Notes: generated by a model not told the origin, from the letters alone. A stretch of DNA of 63,640 bases from Ruminococcaceae bacterium UBA1741 (GCA_002315685.1 DCHX01000013.1:1-63640), one strand, 5' to 3'; shown: positions 25,925 to 34,707, counted from the stretch's first letter. Numbers and translations are program-made.

Positions 25925-26757
25925 ATTTTCCCTCCGTTGCAATAATATATGCCTTTATACTCTTTGTAGTTCTTTGCACAGTCAATAAAAGAATAATCAT
26001 GATGAACAACTCTTTTTTCAACCGGTGGCAATGTCATATAATCACCGTATGATACTTTTAAGTAATTGTCTGCATCACATGGAACGGGCAATTGTTTTCC
26101 TTCAAATGCGGTAAGTTTAACCGGCAAAAACCAATGTCGCGGGTATATAACTTTTATGTGATTGCCATAGAAGAAAGAAACATAGCCCGTTATTTTTTGT
26201 TTTTCCAAAATTTTATCAGCACTTAATAAAAAAATTTTTCGAATTTTCGGTGTTGTAAATGCAAGAAGTACATTAGCACCTATTTGAATAAACTTACCTC
26301 TCTTTTCAGGTGCTTCGCCAAATAAAAGCAATCTACGAAGTTGTGAAACAAACAAAAGTCTCTTCTGCATTATCCCTTTTTTAGGAGTATTATATAGAGG
26401 GTAAACATCAACAAATACGCCGTGATTGATGTCCCTGTCTTTTTCGGTGTTCTCAATCAAAGTTGTATTGCTATCCCGCACTCTCGCAATTTGCAATCTA
26501 TAATTCGCGTCCGTTTTAATAGTCTGCAAAAAATACGGAGAATTGAATTCATCTGATAAAGATATGAATTTTTGATAGTCCTCATACAACATTCCGATGT
26601 CAATATCGTCATCCCAAGGGATAAAGCCCTCGTGTCTGACAGCACCAATACATGTACCGGCAACCAAGAAAAAACTGATGTCGTTTTTATCACACACGCG
26701 CTTGATTTCTCCGAGTATTTCAAGCTGAACCCGCTTTAAATCTGACATTGTATCCAT
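25921..26757 (-). CDS. LicD-family phosphotransferase
   Basis: 278 residues. AGTCIGAVRHEGFIPWDDDIDIGM (about residues 31-54) is the LicD/fukutin-type nucleotidyltransferase core with its DDDID acidic cluster. LicD moves phosphocholine from CDP-choline; relatives FKTN and FKRP move ribitol phosphate from CDP-ribitol. Since the neighbour is an IspD-like rather than LicC-like enzyme, transfer of an alditol phosphate to the glycan is the favoured inference. ATG at 26757 follows GAGAGG. Confidence 0.85.
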   Translation of the reverse strand: MDTMSDLKRVQLEILGEIKRVCDKNDISFFLVAGTCIGAVRHEGFIPWDDDIDIGMLYEDYQKFISLSDEFNSPYFLQTIKTDANYRLQIARVRDSNTTLIENTEKDRDINHGVFVDVYPLYNTPKKGIMQKRLLFVSQLRRLLLFGEAPEKRGKFIQIGANVLLAFTTPKIRKIFLLSADKILEKQKITGYVSFFYGNHIKVIYPRHWFLPVKLTAFEGKQLPVPCDADNYLKVSYGDYMTLPPVEKRVVHHDYSFIDCAKNYKEYKGIYYCNGGKI

Positions 26758-26813
26758 CAATGTGCCTCTCTATACATTTTATTTTGCAATTGGTTTCAAA
26801 ATGAATAATCCTT

Positions 26814-27452
26814 CTAACGATCTAATTGCAATTGCTTATTGCTATAATACAACCCATCTGCATTACAAAAATATATATCATTAATTCCCAACTTATCCGA
26901 AGCGATAAAATCTTTATTAATGTTATCCCCAATATAGACTGATTTTCCGTATTTTACATTGAATTGTTTACACATTAAAAAAAATGCTTTTTCACATGGT
27001 TTTCTGAACTGAACTCCTCCAAGCTCGTCGGTAATGATGCACGGAATATCCGTCAGTCCAAGTGCTTCGAGTTTTGCATGCTGGCCTTCAGGTCTGCCAT
27101 CGGTAATGATACCAAGTTTCTTTGTTCGAGCGATTCTATCCAGCATCTCCCTAACTCCTGGATAAAGTGATATATTTGGCTTTTGGTAGCGGTATATTCT
27201 AAGCGCCTCGTCTTTACGGGACAAGATATTATGCCTTTCAAAAACAACATCGATCGCCGGTTCGTTTCTTTTAAATTCTTCCCACAATTCGTCAAATATC
27301 GTCGGTATCTCGGCAAAAGCATCAGCAATCACATGATAACCGCTTTTTACATAATCCCTCTCGGAATAAAGAGTGTCGTCCAAATCAAATATGACCGCTT
27401 CGATTCCGTCAAGATGCTGCTCAACATCAAGGATTTTATCAATCTCTATCAT
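26814..27452 (-). CDS. HAD-superfamily hydrolase
   Basis: 212 residues. Motif I IFDLDDTLY near residue 20, motif II ITDG near 116, and GDNINKDFIASDKLG near 172 give a complete HAD phosphatase site with a small alpha-helical cap. Start overlaps the ATP-grasp gene stop (TGATG). Pairing with an ATP-grasp enzyme is common in polysaccharide loci; the substrate may be a sugar or alditol phosphate of the same pathway. Confidence 0.85.
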   Translation of the reverse strand: MIEIDKILDVEQHLDGIEAVIFDLDDTLYSERDYVKSGYHVIADAFAEIPTIFDELWEEFKRNEPAIDVVFERHNILSRKDEALRIYRYQKPNISLYPGVREMLDRIARTKKLGIITDGRPEGQHAKLEALGLTDIPCIITDELGGVQFRKPCEKAFFLMCKQFNVKYGKSVYIGDNINKDFIASDKLGINDIYFCNADGLYYSNKQLQLDR

Positions 27453-28396
27453 CAGTTTACTCTCACACTCTGGTCAAAGCGACTGTAAATCGCCCCGTTT
27501 TCGGCTGCCTTGTCCTGATAGCCGATTTTCTCGTCTCTTAACAGACGAATCAGCATCTCTGCGCTATCGGCACCTGCCTTTATCGAGAGTGGAGAGCCTC
27601 CGCCGAAGCGAGGATTGATTTCTATGTAGTAGTTATCACCTGTCGACTTTTGCTTGATAAGCTGAACCGTAATCTGACCGCAAGGCTTATAATCACGGAC
27701 AAGAGCTTTCATCTCGTTGATAATCGCCTCATCCTGATCGATTTTTGTCTTAAGCACTTCACCTGCACGAACTGCAAGACGAATACGGGGGGTGATGAAA
27801 ATCGGATTGCCATCAAAGTCGCAGAAAATGTCGACCGTGTACTCCGTTCCGTCAATAAACGGCTGAATAATATAGTCCGGAACTCTTGAGGCAAACTCTT
27901 TCAGCTCCGATTCACCGTTCACCTTGTATGCAAAAATGCTTGAACTTCCGTCCTTCGGCTTAATGAAAGCGGGGTATCCGTCAGAATACTTAGTATAGTC
28001 GTCAATAGGATACGGACTTTTCAGTCCAACTGAGTTGAAGTATTCAGCAGTGAATCTTTTATCTCTACAAAGTGCTACCTTGTCGGTATTGCTGATAACA
28101 ACCTTTGTCTTCCCAAACTTCTCTTTGTTCTGTGATAGTATTAGCAAATCAGTATCTATGGTTGGAATCAATGCTTCTACATCATCGTTCTTGCAGTAAT
28201 CAACCAAAAACGGAATATAGTTGTCATCTTTGATTTTGGGCACGATAATAGTTTTATCACAAAACTGAAATGCGGGAGCAGTATCCGTAATATCGGCTCC
28301 GATAATAGATAAAGGGCAACCAATTTTATTGGCTGCATTTCTAAATGCCTGCATTAGTTCAACTCTACGCCCAACACTTGTAAACAATAATTTCAT
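27452..28396 (-). CDS. ATP-grasp ligase, carbamoyl-phosphate-synthase-like
   Basis: 314 residues. N-terminal pre-ATP-grasp FTSVGRRVEL, then YPAFIKPKDGSSS near 133, DYIIQPFIDGTEYTVDIF near 165, and YIEINPRFGGGSP near 265, with the metal-binding ENPR-like EINPR. Such enzymes attach a carboxylate (often an amino acid) to an amine. In this operon the amine could be the aminosugar made by the aminotransferase at 29138 (inference). ATG at 28396 follows AGGAGA. Confidence 0.82.
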   Translation of the reverse strand: MKLLFTSVGRRVELMQAFRNAANKIGCPLSIIGADITDTAPAFQFCDKTIIVPKIKDDNYIPFLVDYCKNDDVEALIPTIDTDLLILSQNKEKFGKTKVVISNTDKVALCRDKRFTAEYFNSVGLKSPYPIDDYTKYSDGYPAFIKPKDGSSSIFAYKVNGESELKEFASRVPDYIIQPFIDGTEYTVDIFCDFDGNPIFITPRIRLAVRAGEVLKTKIDQDEAIINEMKALVRDYKPCGQITVQLIKQKSTGDNYYIEINPRFGGGSPLSIKAGADSAEMLIRLLRDEKIGYQDKAAENGAIYSRFDQSVRVN

Positions 28397-28409
28397 ATGC
28401 TCTCCTAAT

Positions 28410-29114
28410 TTAATTAGTAACCTCTTCACTACCCATAAATTCTTCCATTGTAGCGGCGGTTTCAGACGAAATGCCTTCGTGCAAAAGAACTGTTTTTACC
28501 GTGTCGATGAGAATTTTCACATCGCCGATAAAGGTTATATTTCTCGTGTACCACACATCCATGGCGAACTTATCTTCCCACGAAAGTGTGTTTCTTCCGT
28601 GAGCTTGAGCATATCCGGTAAGACCAGGGTGTATATCATGACGGTGGTGCTGTTCTTCATTATACATCGGCAAATACTGGACCAAAAGCGGCCTAGGTCC
28701 TATTATCGACATATCTCCAATGATAATCGAAAACAATTCGGGTAATTCATCAAGACTTGTGCTCCGAATGAATCTACCATATCTGTTAAGTCTAATCTCA
28801 TCAGGCAGAAAATTGCCTTCTGCATCCTTACGGTTATCCATTGTTCTAAACTTCACAAGGCTAAATATACGTTCCTTTCCCGTCTTTGGATCTATTTTTC
28901 CGGGACGGGGTTGGACAAAGAACGGATTTCCACGCATTGCTATTGCACCGACAATCGTCAAAATCAAAAGTATCGGAGAAAGGATTATTAATGCTAACCC
29001 GGAAAGAACAATATCGTAAAATCTCTTAAAAAACTGTTTATAAAGCAGTGATGATAAAACAAGCAATAATGCAACTGCACCTATGGCGATTGCAACAATC
29101 CAGTACCACTCCAT
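28410..29114 (-). CDS. initiating phosphoglycosyl transferase (monotopic, PglC/WcaJ-like)
   Basis: 234 residues. One N-terminal membrane segment, then a second re-entrant hydrophobic stretch before KRFYDIVLSGLAL, and the catalytic region NRYGRFIRSTSLDELPELFSIIIGDMSIIGPRPLL with DELPQ-type acidic residues. It transfers a phosphosugar from a UDP-sugar to undecaprenyl phosphate, starting repeat-unit synthesis. Near the promoter, as usual for such operons. The second residue set after GPRP (YNEEQHHRHDIHPGLTGYAQ) fits the family. Confidence 0.9.
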   Translation of the reverse strand: MEWYWIVAIAIGAVALLLVLSSLLYKQFFKRFYDIVLSGLALIILSPILLILTIVGAIAMRGNPFFVQPRPGKIDPKTGKERIFSLVKFRTMDNRKDAEGNFLPDEIRLNRYGRFIRSTSLDELPELFSIIIGDMSIIGPRPLLVQYLPMYNEEQHHRHDIHPGLTGYAQAHGRNTLSWEDKFAMDVWYTRNITFIGDVKILIDTVKTVLLHEGISSETAATMEEFMGSEEVTN

Positions 29115-29137
29115 CGGAAACTCCTTATGTAAACGAA

Positions 29138-30412
29138 TTATTCAAAGCAACCCCTAATAACCTCAATTATCCTGTCTTGCTGTTCTTTTGTCATTTTGTT
29201 ATCACTCGGGAGGCAACAGCCTCTATCGAAGATATCTGCTCCGACATCGGTAACTCCTCCGGCGATATACGCATTCGTCCTACACCTCAAACTACCATTT
29301 CTGCCTACACATTCATGCATACGATACATCGGCTGCATGTGCATCGGCTTCCAAATCGGTCTGCCTTCGGCGTTTATTGAAGCGATGGCTTCAAGTATTT
29401 CGGTAGGGCAGGACTTACCGTGTTCTGCTATGTAAAGTGCCTTTGAGTCGTCCCTAACCTGCTTACACATTGCATCCTTATCAACGATAAGAGCCGAAAG
29501 CCAATAGTTAGGCTCGGTGCCTTCCGTGATTGGATTCATCTTAACGGGCAAACCTTTTAGTCCCTCTTTATATCTCTCATAAACAGCTTTCTTTTGAGCG
29601 ATATGCTCTTCAAGATACGGATATTGACCTCTAACCGCACCGGCAATAATATTCGACATACGGTAGTTGTAGCCGACCTGTTCATGCTGATACCACGGAG
29701 CGTTTTCTCTTGACTGCGTACTCCACTTACGAACCTGATTTGCGTCTTCAATGTTATTCGTCAAGAAGCACCCGCCGGAAGAACCTGTAATAATCTTATT
29801 ACCGTTATAGCTTATAGCCGAATAATCTCCAAAAGAACCACACTGTTTTCCGCCAATAGTTGCGCCCATTGCTTCTGCTGCGTCTTCAACAAGCAAAGCT
29901 CCGTGCTTTTCGCAGATAGCTTTAATTTCGTCCATTCTTCCCGGAAAGCCGTAAAGCTCGGCACTAACTACGAGTTTTACATCGGGGTAAATCTCAAACG
30001 CCTTTTCAAGTGCTACCGGGTCCATATTCCAAGAATTTTCATCGGTGTCGATAAACACCGGAATACCGCCTTCATAAACCACGGGATTCAGCGTTGCATC
30101 AAAGGTCATATCAGAGCAAAAAACCCTCTTGCCTTCAAGCGCACCGTGACTGATAACCGGCGTTCCGTATAGCTTTTCCCCGGCAAGCTTCATACAAAGG
30201 TGCAAAGCCGAGGTACAGTTGCAAAGACCGACCGCATATTTAACACCGGCTTTTTCGGCGGCTGTTTTTTCAAGCTCATTTATATTTTCGCCGGCGGTAG
30301 TGAGCCAGTTATCGTCATAGGCCTTTTGGATAAATTCCAACATCTCACTATGCTGAGTAGGAGTAGCAAGCCAAATATGATTCTCAAATGGCTCAAACTT
30401 TTTGTTAAACAT
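29138..30412 (-). CDS. DegT/DnrJ/EryC1-type PLP aminotransferase
   Basis: 424 residues. Cofactor region CNCTSALHLCMKLAG near 65, VEDAAEAMGA near 175 and the Schiff-base lysine in SYNGNKIITGSSGG near 205. It converts a keto-sugar nucleotide into a 4-amino sugar in most family members (PglE, PseC, ArnB). No separate 4,6-dehydratase lies beside it. The capE product is not an obvious substrate. First gene of the operon: the promoter at 30469-30497 is 57 bp upstream. Confidence 0.88.
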   Translation of the reverse strand: MFNKKFEPFENHIWLATPTQHSEMLEFIQKAYDDNWLTTAGENINELEKTAAEKAGVKYAVGLCNCTSALHLCMKLAGEKLYGTPVISHGALEGKRVFCSDMTFDATLNPVVYEGGIPVFIDTDENSWNMDPVALEKAFEIYPDVKLVVSAELYGFPGRMDEIKAICEKHGALLVEDAAEAMGATIGGKQCGSFGDYSAISYNGNKIITGSSGGCFLTNNIEDANQVRKWSTQSRENAPWYQHEQVGYNYRMSNIIAGAVRGQYPYLEEHIAQKKAVYERYKEGLKGLPVKMNPITEGTEPNYWLSALIVDKDAMCKQVRDDSKALYIAEHGKSCPTEILEAIASINAEGRPIWKPMHMQPMYRMHECVGRNGSLRCRTNAYIAGGVTDVGADIFDRGCCLPSDNKMTKEQQDRIIEVIRGCFE

Positions 30413-30468
30413 CCTAAAACCCCTTTATGTAGCAAATCGCAATAAATAATTACAACTATACGAGTATA

Positions 30469-30497
30469 ATATTACCACGATACCGACATAAAGTCAA
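30469..30497 (-). promoter_or_regulatory. promoter of the 25 kb polysaccharide operon
   Basis: On the minus strand TTGACT (30497-30492), 17-bp spacer, TAATAT (30474-30469). No other convincing promoter was seen between here and 5544, so the 22-gene block may depend on it. Confidence 0.7.
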
Positions 30498-30540
30498 GAA
30501 TTTATAATTTACTGTATAATAATATATATAAATATTATAT

Positions 30541-30579
30541 AAAAAACGAAAAAGAGAACTCCGAATCGGAATTCTCTTA
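30541..30579 (-). terminator. argGH terminator
   Basis: Minus-strand hairpin AAGAGAA...TTCTCTT with internal TCCGA/TCGGA pairing and a T5 tail. It separates the arginine operon from the polysaccharide promoter. Confidence 0.8.
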
Positions 30580-30603
30580 AAATACAAATTTGAAAAATGT
30601 TAA

Positions 30604-31974
30604 TTAAAGGCTTTCTCTAACCGCCTTAATTTGCGCCTCGACAGATTTTACACAAGTACCGCCGAAGCTGATTCGTTTATTAAGGCACTCATCAAGATTA
30701 ACCGCCGTATAAACATCCTCATCAAACAAATCCGATAAGGACCTGTATTTTTCTATCGGGTAATCTTCAAGCACAAAGCCGTTTTCGATACAGTCGGCAA
30801 CAATTTTGCCCGAAATTTTATAAGCACTTCTGAACGGCTCCCCTTTTTTAACAAGGTAATCAGCCAAATCGGTAGCATTGATAAAGCCCTTTTGTGCGGC
30901 TTTTTTCATATTTTCGGGGATAGTTTCAAGCGTACTTATCATACCGCAAAATACTTTTAGACACATTTTAACGGTATCAACCGCATCAAAAACACCCTCT
31001 TTGTCCTCCTGCATATCCTTATTGTAGGCAAGAGGGATTCCTTTAAGAGTTGTGAGAATTCCCATCAAATCGCCGTAAACTCTGCCCGTTTTTCCTCTTA
31101 CAAGCTCAGCCATATCGGGATTTTTCTTTTGGGGCATAATCGAAGAACCCGTGGTATAGGAATCCGAAAGCTTAATAAACTTAAACTCCCAGCTTGACCA
31201 CAAGATTATCTCCTCGGAAAATCGGGAAAGGTGCATCATTATCATTGAAATATCATATATAAGCTCAACGCAAAAATCACGGTCGGAAACACCGTCAATA
31301 GAGTTTAGACAGGGTGCGGTAAAGCCCAATTTTTCGGCTTCGAAAAACCTATCGGTATCGTAGGTTGTACCGGCCAACGCACAAGAGCCGATAGGCGAAA
31401 AATTAAGTCTTTTTCTTGTGTCATTCAGCCTATCAAGGTCGCGCAAAAGCATCATAGCATAAGCCATAATCTGATGACCGAAGGTTACGGGTTGTGCTCT
31501 TTGAAGGTGGGTGTATCCGGGCATAATTTGTGCCTTATTTTCCTCTGCTTTATCGCAAATTGCGCCTATTAAATTCTTAACAAGAGCCGTAATTTCGTCA
31601 ATATCATCACGCAAAATAAGTCTTAAATCAAGTGCTACTTGGTCATTTCTGCTTCTTGCGGTGTGAAGCTTTTTGCCGATGTTTCCGAGACGGTTTGTAA
31701 GCTCGGCTTCAACAAACATATGTATATCCTCGCAAGACATATCTATTTTAAGCTTTCCGCTCTCAATATCCGCAAGTATCTCGCCGAGTCCCGCAATAAT
31801 TTTGTCGGCCTCGTCCTTTGGAATAATACCCTTGTTTCCGAGCATTTCGGCGTGTGCCATACTGCCCGAAATATCCTGCTTATACATACGGCTGTCAAAT
31901 CTTATTGACGAATTAAAATCGTCAGCAAGACTATCGGTTATACCGTTTGTTACACCTTCCCACATTTTTGCCAT
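30604..31974 (-). CDS. argH: argininosuccinate lyase
   Basis: 456 residues, fumarase/aspartase superfamily. It splits argininosuccinate to arginine and fumarate, last step of arginine synthesis. The signature GSSIMPQKKNPD near residue 278, TARSRNDQV near 110 and the catalytic HLQRAQPVT near 158 are present; normal length. Follows argG with a 66-bp gap carrying a hairpin. Confidence 0.97.
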   Translation of the reverse strand: MAKMWEGVTNGITDSLADDFNSSIRFDSRMYKQDISGSMAHAEMLGNKGIIPKDEADKIIAGLGEILADIESGKLKIDMSCEDIHMFVEAELTNRLGNIGKKLHTARSRNDQVALDLRLILRDDIDEITALVKNLIGAICDKAEENKAQIMPGYTHLQRAQPVTFGHQIMAYAMMLLRDLDRLNDTRKRLNFSPIGSCALAGTTYDTDRFFEAEKLGFTAPCLNSIDGVSDRDFCVELIYDISMIMMHLSRFSEEIILWSSWEFKFIKLSDSYTTGSSIMPQKKNPDMAELVRGKTGRVYGDLMGILTTLKGIPLAYNKDMQEDKEGVFDAVDTVKMCLKVFCGMISTLETIPENMKKAAQKGFINATDLADYLVKKGEPFRSAYKISGKIVADCIENGFVLEDYPIEKYRSLSDLFDEDVYTAVNLDECLNKRISFGGTCVKSVEAQIKAVRESL

Positions 31975-31999
31975 AATTAAAATCTTCCTTTATAAATTC

Positions 32000-32026
32000 A
32001 GCCGTTCTGCCATAAACAGAACGGCT
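32000..32026. other. hairpin between argG and argH
   Basis: A perfect 10-bp stem AGCCGTTCTG / CAGAACGGCT with a 7-base loop. On the argGH strand it is not followed by a T-run, so it is probably an mRNA stability or processing hairpin rather than a full terminator. Confidence 0.6.
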
Positions 32027-32040
32027 TTGATAATACTATT

Positions 32041-33267
32041 TTACTTGTTTTTGTTTTGATTGTCAACAAGTGCTTTAACCTTAATCGGCAAGCCGTAAAG
32101 ATTTATAAATCCGGCAGAGTCCTTTTGGTCGTAATCGCTTTCGCCGAAGGTTGCGATTTCCTCGCTGTAAAGTGAATAATCACTCCAAATTCCCGCCTTG
32201 ATTATATTGCCCTTATAAAGCTTTAATTTAACCTTACCCGTAACGGTTTCCTGCGTTTTGTCAACAAAAGCGGAAATAGCCTCTCTTAAAGGAGTAAACC
32301 ACTGACCGTTATAAACAAGCTCGGCAAAAGTAATCGAAAGCTTTTGCTTTTCGTGCATTGTAAGCTTATCAAGACAAACGCTTTCAAGAGCCTCGTGTGC
32401 CTTATAAAGAATAGTACCGCCCGGAGTTTCGTAAACACCCCTGCATTTCATTCCCACAAGTCTGTTTTCAACAATATCAATAATTCCGATACCGTTAGCA
32501 CCGCCAAGCTCGTTAAGCTTTAATATAATTTCCTTTGCGGACATTTTTTTGCCGTCTATTGCTACCGGAACACCCTTATCGAATTCAAGTTCTACATAGG
32601 TAGGCTTATCGGGTGCGGTAATGGGAGAAACGCCCATTTCAAGAAATCCCTCTTTTTCGTAAAGAGGTTCATTTCCCGTATCTTCAAGGTCAAGACCTTC
32701 GTGAGATAAATGCCACAAATTCTTATCCTTTGAATAGTTGGTTTCACGGTTTATTTTAAGAGGTATATTATGAGCCTCGGCATAATCTATTTCTTCATCT
32801 CTTGACTTAATATCCCATTCTCTCCACGGAGCGATAATAGGCATATTAGGAGCAAAATGCTTAACGGCAAGTTCAAATCTTACTTGGTCGTTACCCTTAC
32901 CCGTACAACCGTGGCAAATAGCATCGGCATTTTCCTTAATAGCAATTTCCACAAGCCCCTTAGCGATACAGGGACGAGCGTGTGAAGTACCTAAAAGATA
33001 ATCCTCATACACCGCACCCGCTTTCATTGTGGGGATAATATAATCGTCAACATATTCGTCGGTTAAATCGAGAACATAAAGCTTTGAAGCACCTGTTTTA
33101 ATCGCTTTTTCTTCAAGTCCTTCAAGCTCGTCTGCCTGACCTACATTACCCGATACGGCTATAACTTCGCAGTTATTATAGTTTTCTTTAAGCCACGGAA
33201 TAATAATAGAAGTGTCAAGTCCGCCCGAATATGCAAGAACAACCTTTTTTATGCATTCTTTCTTCAT
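32041..33267 (-). CDS. argG: argininosuccinate synthase
   Basis: 408 residues. N-type ATP pyrophosphatase P-loop AYSGGLDTS near residue 12; GCTGKGNDQVRFE near 119, the citrulline and aspartate-binding region, is complete. It joins citrulline and aspartate with ATP. ATG at 33267 is preceded by AGAGGT. Its promoter (33300-33328) overlaps a TGAAT-type ARG box, so arginine repression through ArgR is likely (inference). Confidence 0.97.
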   Translation of the reverse strand: MKKECIKKVVLAYSGGLDTSIIIPWLKENYNNCEVIAVSGNVGQADELEGLEEKAIKTGASKLYVLDLTDEYVDDYIIPTMKAGAVYEDYLLGTSHARPCIAKGLVEIAIKENADAICHGCTGKGNDQVRFELAVKHFAPNMPIIAPWREWDIKSRDEEIDYAEAHNIPLKINRETNYSKDKNLWHLSHEGLDLEDTGNEPLYEKEGFLEMGVSPITAPDKPTYVELEFDKGVPVAIDGKKMSAKEIILKLNELGGANGIGIIDIVENRLVGMKCRGVYETPGGTILYKAHEALESVCLDKLTMHEKQKLSITFAELVYNGQWFTPLREAISAFVDKTQETVTGKVKLKLYKGNIIKAGIWSDYSLYSEEIATFGESDYDQKDSAGFINLYGLPIKVKALVDNQNKNK

Positions 33268-33283
33268 AAAATTACCTCTTTTT

Positions 33284-33297
33284 TGAATATTTATGCA
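33284..33297. promoter_or_regulatory. candidate ArgR (ARG) box
   Basis: TGAATATTTATGCA, an imperfect palindrome close to the TGAAT-n4-ATTCA ARG-box pattern. It lies just downstream of the -10 of the argG promoter, where a repressor would block initiation. No argR gene is in the window. Confidence 0.45.
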
Positions 33298-33299
33298 AT

Positions 33300-33328
33300 A
33301 TTATAGTACCATTATCATTCATTGTCAA
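33300..33328 (-). promoter_or_regulatory. argG promoter
   Basis: TTGACA (33328-33323), 17-bp spacer, TATAAT (33305-33300) on the minus strand, perfect in both boxes. Confidence 0.85.
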
Positions 33329-33339
33329 GTAGTTTTATA

Positions 33340-33383
33340 AAAAAAACAACAAAAAAGTGAGGTCGGGAAAAACCAACCTCACC
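33340..33383 (-). terminator. terminator of the orphan short transcript
   Basis: Minus-strand stem GTGAGGT / ACCTCAC with a 12-base loop followed by T6 and further T-rich sequence. It ends the unit that starts at the promoter 33553-33581, before the argG promoter. Confidence 0.8.
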
Positions 33384-33485
33384 GAAATATATTAAATAAA
33401 TTTATCTGTACATCGGACTCACCGTCAATAATAAATTTTATAAGTTATCAAAAGTTTAGGTAATTTTCGGACTCACCCCTTAAAG

Positions 33486-33521
33486 TTATTTTTGATAAAA
33501 TTCCGGCGGAACTTCTTGCAT
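33486..33521 (-). CDS. 11-codon leader-type ORF (MQEVPPEFYQK)
   Basis: ATG preceded at good distance by a GGGGTGGAG Shine-Dalgarno and lying about 25 nt after the expected start of the transcript from 33553-33581. It ends 100 nt before the terminator at 33340. The spacer contains GGTGAGTCCGA twice on this strand (around 33470 and 33420). Peptide not recognised; contains no Arg, so arginine attenuation is not suggested. Confidence 0.4.
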   Translation of the reverse strand: MQEVPPEFYQK

Positions 33522-33552
33522 TCGCTCCACCCCTTTCCTTGTTTCTGTACTC

Positions 33553-33581
33553 ATTATAAGCGATAATATATAATTTGTCAA
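33553..33581 (-). promoter_or_regulatory. promoter of the orphan short transcript
   Basis: Minus strand TTGACA (33581-33576), 17-bp spacer, TATAAT (33558-33553): both hexamers match consensus. The 442-bp gap between argG and the GT2 gene is thus filled by this unit, the argG promoter and the GT2 promoter. Confidence 0.8.
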
Positions 33582-33645
33582 GTAAAATGTTAAAAAAAAT
33601 TATTTATTTTTTACAATGCTTGTAATTTTCATAAAAAAACACCTG

Positions 33646-33674
33646 TTGAAAAGGAATATTAAATATGTTATTAT
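33646..33674 (+). promoter_or_regulatory. promoter of the GT2 gene
   Basis: TTGAAA (33646-33651), 17-bp spacer, TATTAT (33669-33674). Confidence 0.65.
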
Positions 33675-33709
33675 ACATTAGGTTAATATAATAAAAGGAG
33701 TTGTTATAT

Positions 33710-34666
33710 ATGTTATCTCCTATACTATATATAGTTGTTCCCTGCTATAACGAAGAAGAAGTTTTGCCTATTACCTCAAAGCTGTTTCTTGACGAGCTGA
33801 ACGATTTGATAAGCAAGAATAAAATTTCAAGCAAAAGTAAAATTCTTTTTGTTAATGACGGCAGTAAGGATAAAACTTGGGAAATAATCTTAAATTTGTC
33901 CAAACAAAACGAACATTTTACGGGCATTTCCCAAAGTCGCAACCGAGGTCATCAAAGCACACTTCTTGCTGGACTTACGGAAGCAAAGGACAAATGCGAT
34001 ATTACAATTTCTATCGACTGCGACGGTCAAGACGATATTTCCGCTATGGAAAAAATGGTTGACGAATACCTAAACGGTGCCGATGTAGTTTACGGTGTCA
34101 GAAAAAGCCGTGAAACCGATACATTTTTCAAGAGGTCAACCGCACAGTTTTTCTATAAGCTCTTAAAATATTTAGGTGCCGATGTTGTTTATAATCATGC
34201 GGACTATCGGCTTGTGTCCTCAAAGGTTTTAGAGGCTTTGGGCGAATTTAAGGAGGTCAACCTCTTTTTGCGAGGTATCTTCCCCCTTATCGGATTCAAA
34301 AGCACCTGCGTTTATTACAACCGCTCTGAAAGAATAGCGGGTAAAAGCCACTATCCTTTATCAAAAATGCTTTCACTTGCCTTTGAGGGAATTACAAGTT
34401 TCAGTGTAAAGCCCTTAAAGCTTATTACCTCTATCGGTGTTTTTGTTTCGATAATCAGCTTTATAGGTGCGATTTGGGCTGTGGTTTCCCACTTTTTAGG
34501 CAAGACGATAGCCGGTTGGGCAAGTACCACCTGTATCGTTTGCTTCTTAGGCGGAATTCAACTTGTTTGTTTAGGAGTTTTAGGAACTTATATCGGAAAA
34601 ATTTATATGGAAGTAAAACAAAGGCCCCGATATATAATAAGCGAAAAAACCGAAGAAAAGAGTTAA
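33710..34666 (+). CDS. membrane-anchored GT2 glycosyltransferase (DPM1/GtrB-like)
   Basis: 318 residues. GT-A catalytic domain with YIVVPCYNEEEVLP at the start, DCDGQDDI near residue 100 in place of the usual DADLQD, and two C-terminal hydrophobic segments (residues ~230-300). It resembles GtrB/CsbB proteins that charge undecaprenyl phosphate with a single sugar for later transfer to wall polymers. Start at 33710 follows AAAGGAG. Monocistronic: own promoter and terminator. Confidence 0.88.
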   Translation: MLSPILYIVVPCYNEEEVLPITSKLFLDELNDLISKNKISSKSKILFVNDGSKDKTWEIILNLSKQNEHFTGISQSRNRGHQSTLLAGLTEAKDKCDITISIDCDGQDDISAMEKMVDEYLNGADVVYGVRKSRETDTFFKRSTAQFFYKLLKYLGADVVYNHADYRLVSSKVLEALGEFKEVNLFLRGIFPLIGFKSTCVYYNRSERIAGKSHYPLSKMLSLAFEGITSFSVKPLKLITSIGVFVSIISFIGAIWAVVSHFLGKTIAGWASTTCIVCFLGGIQLVCLGVLGTYIGKIYMEVKQRPRYIISEKTEEKS

Positions 34667-34681
34667 TCAAGCCTTAAATTT

Positions 34682-34707
34682 ACCGCCGAATTTTCTCGGC
34701 GGTTTTT
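34682..34707 (+). terminator. terminator after the GT2 gene
   Basis: Stem ACCGCCGA / TCGGCGGT with a short loop and T5. Confidence 0.85.

Noticed and set aside
32000..32026. Terminator between argG and argH
   Set aside because: The stem is perfect but there is no T-run on the coding strand, so full termination is not claimed.
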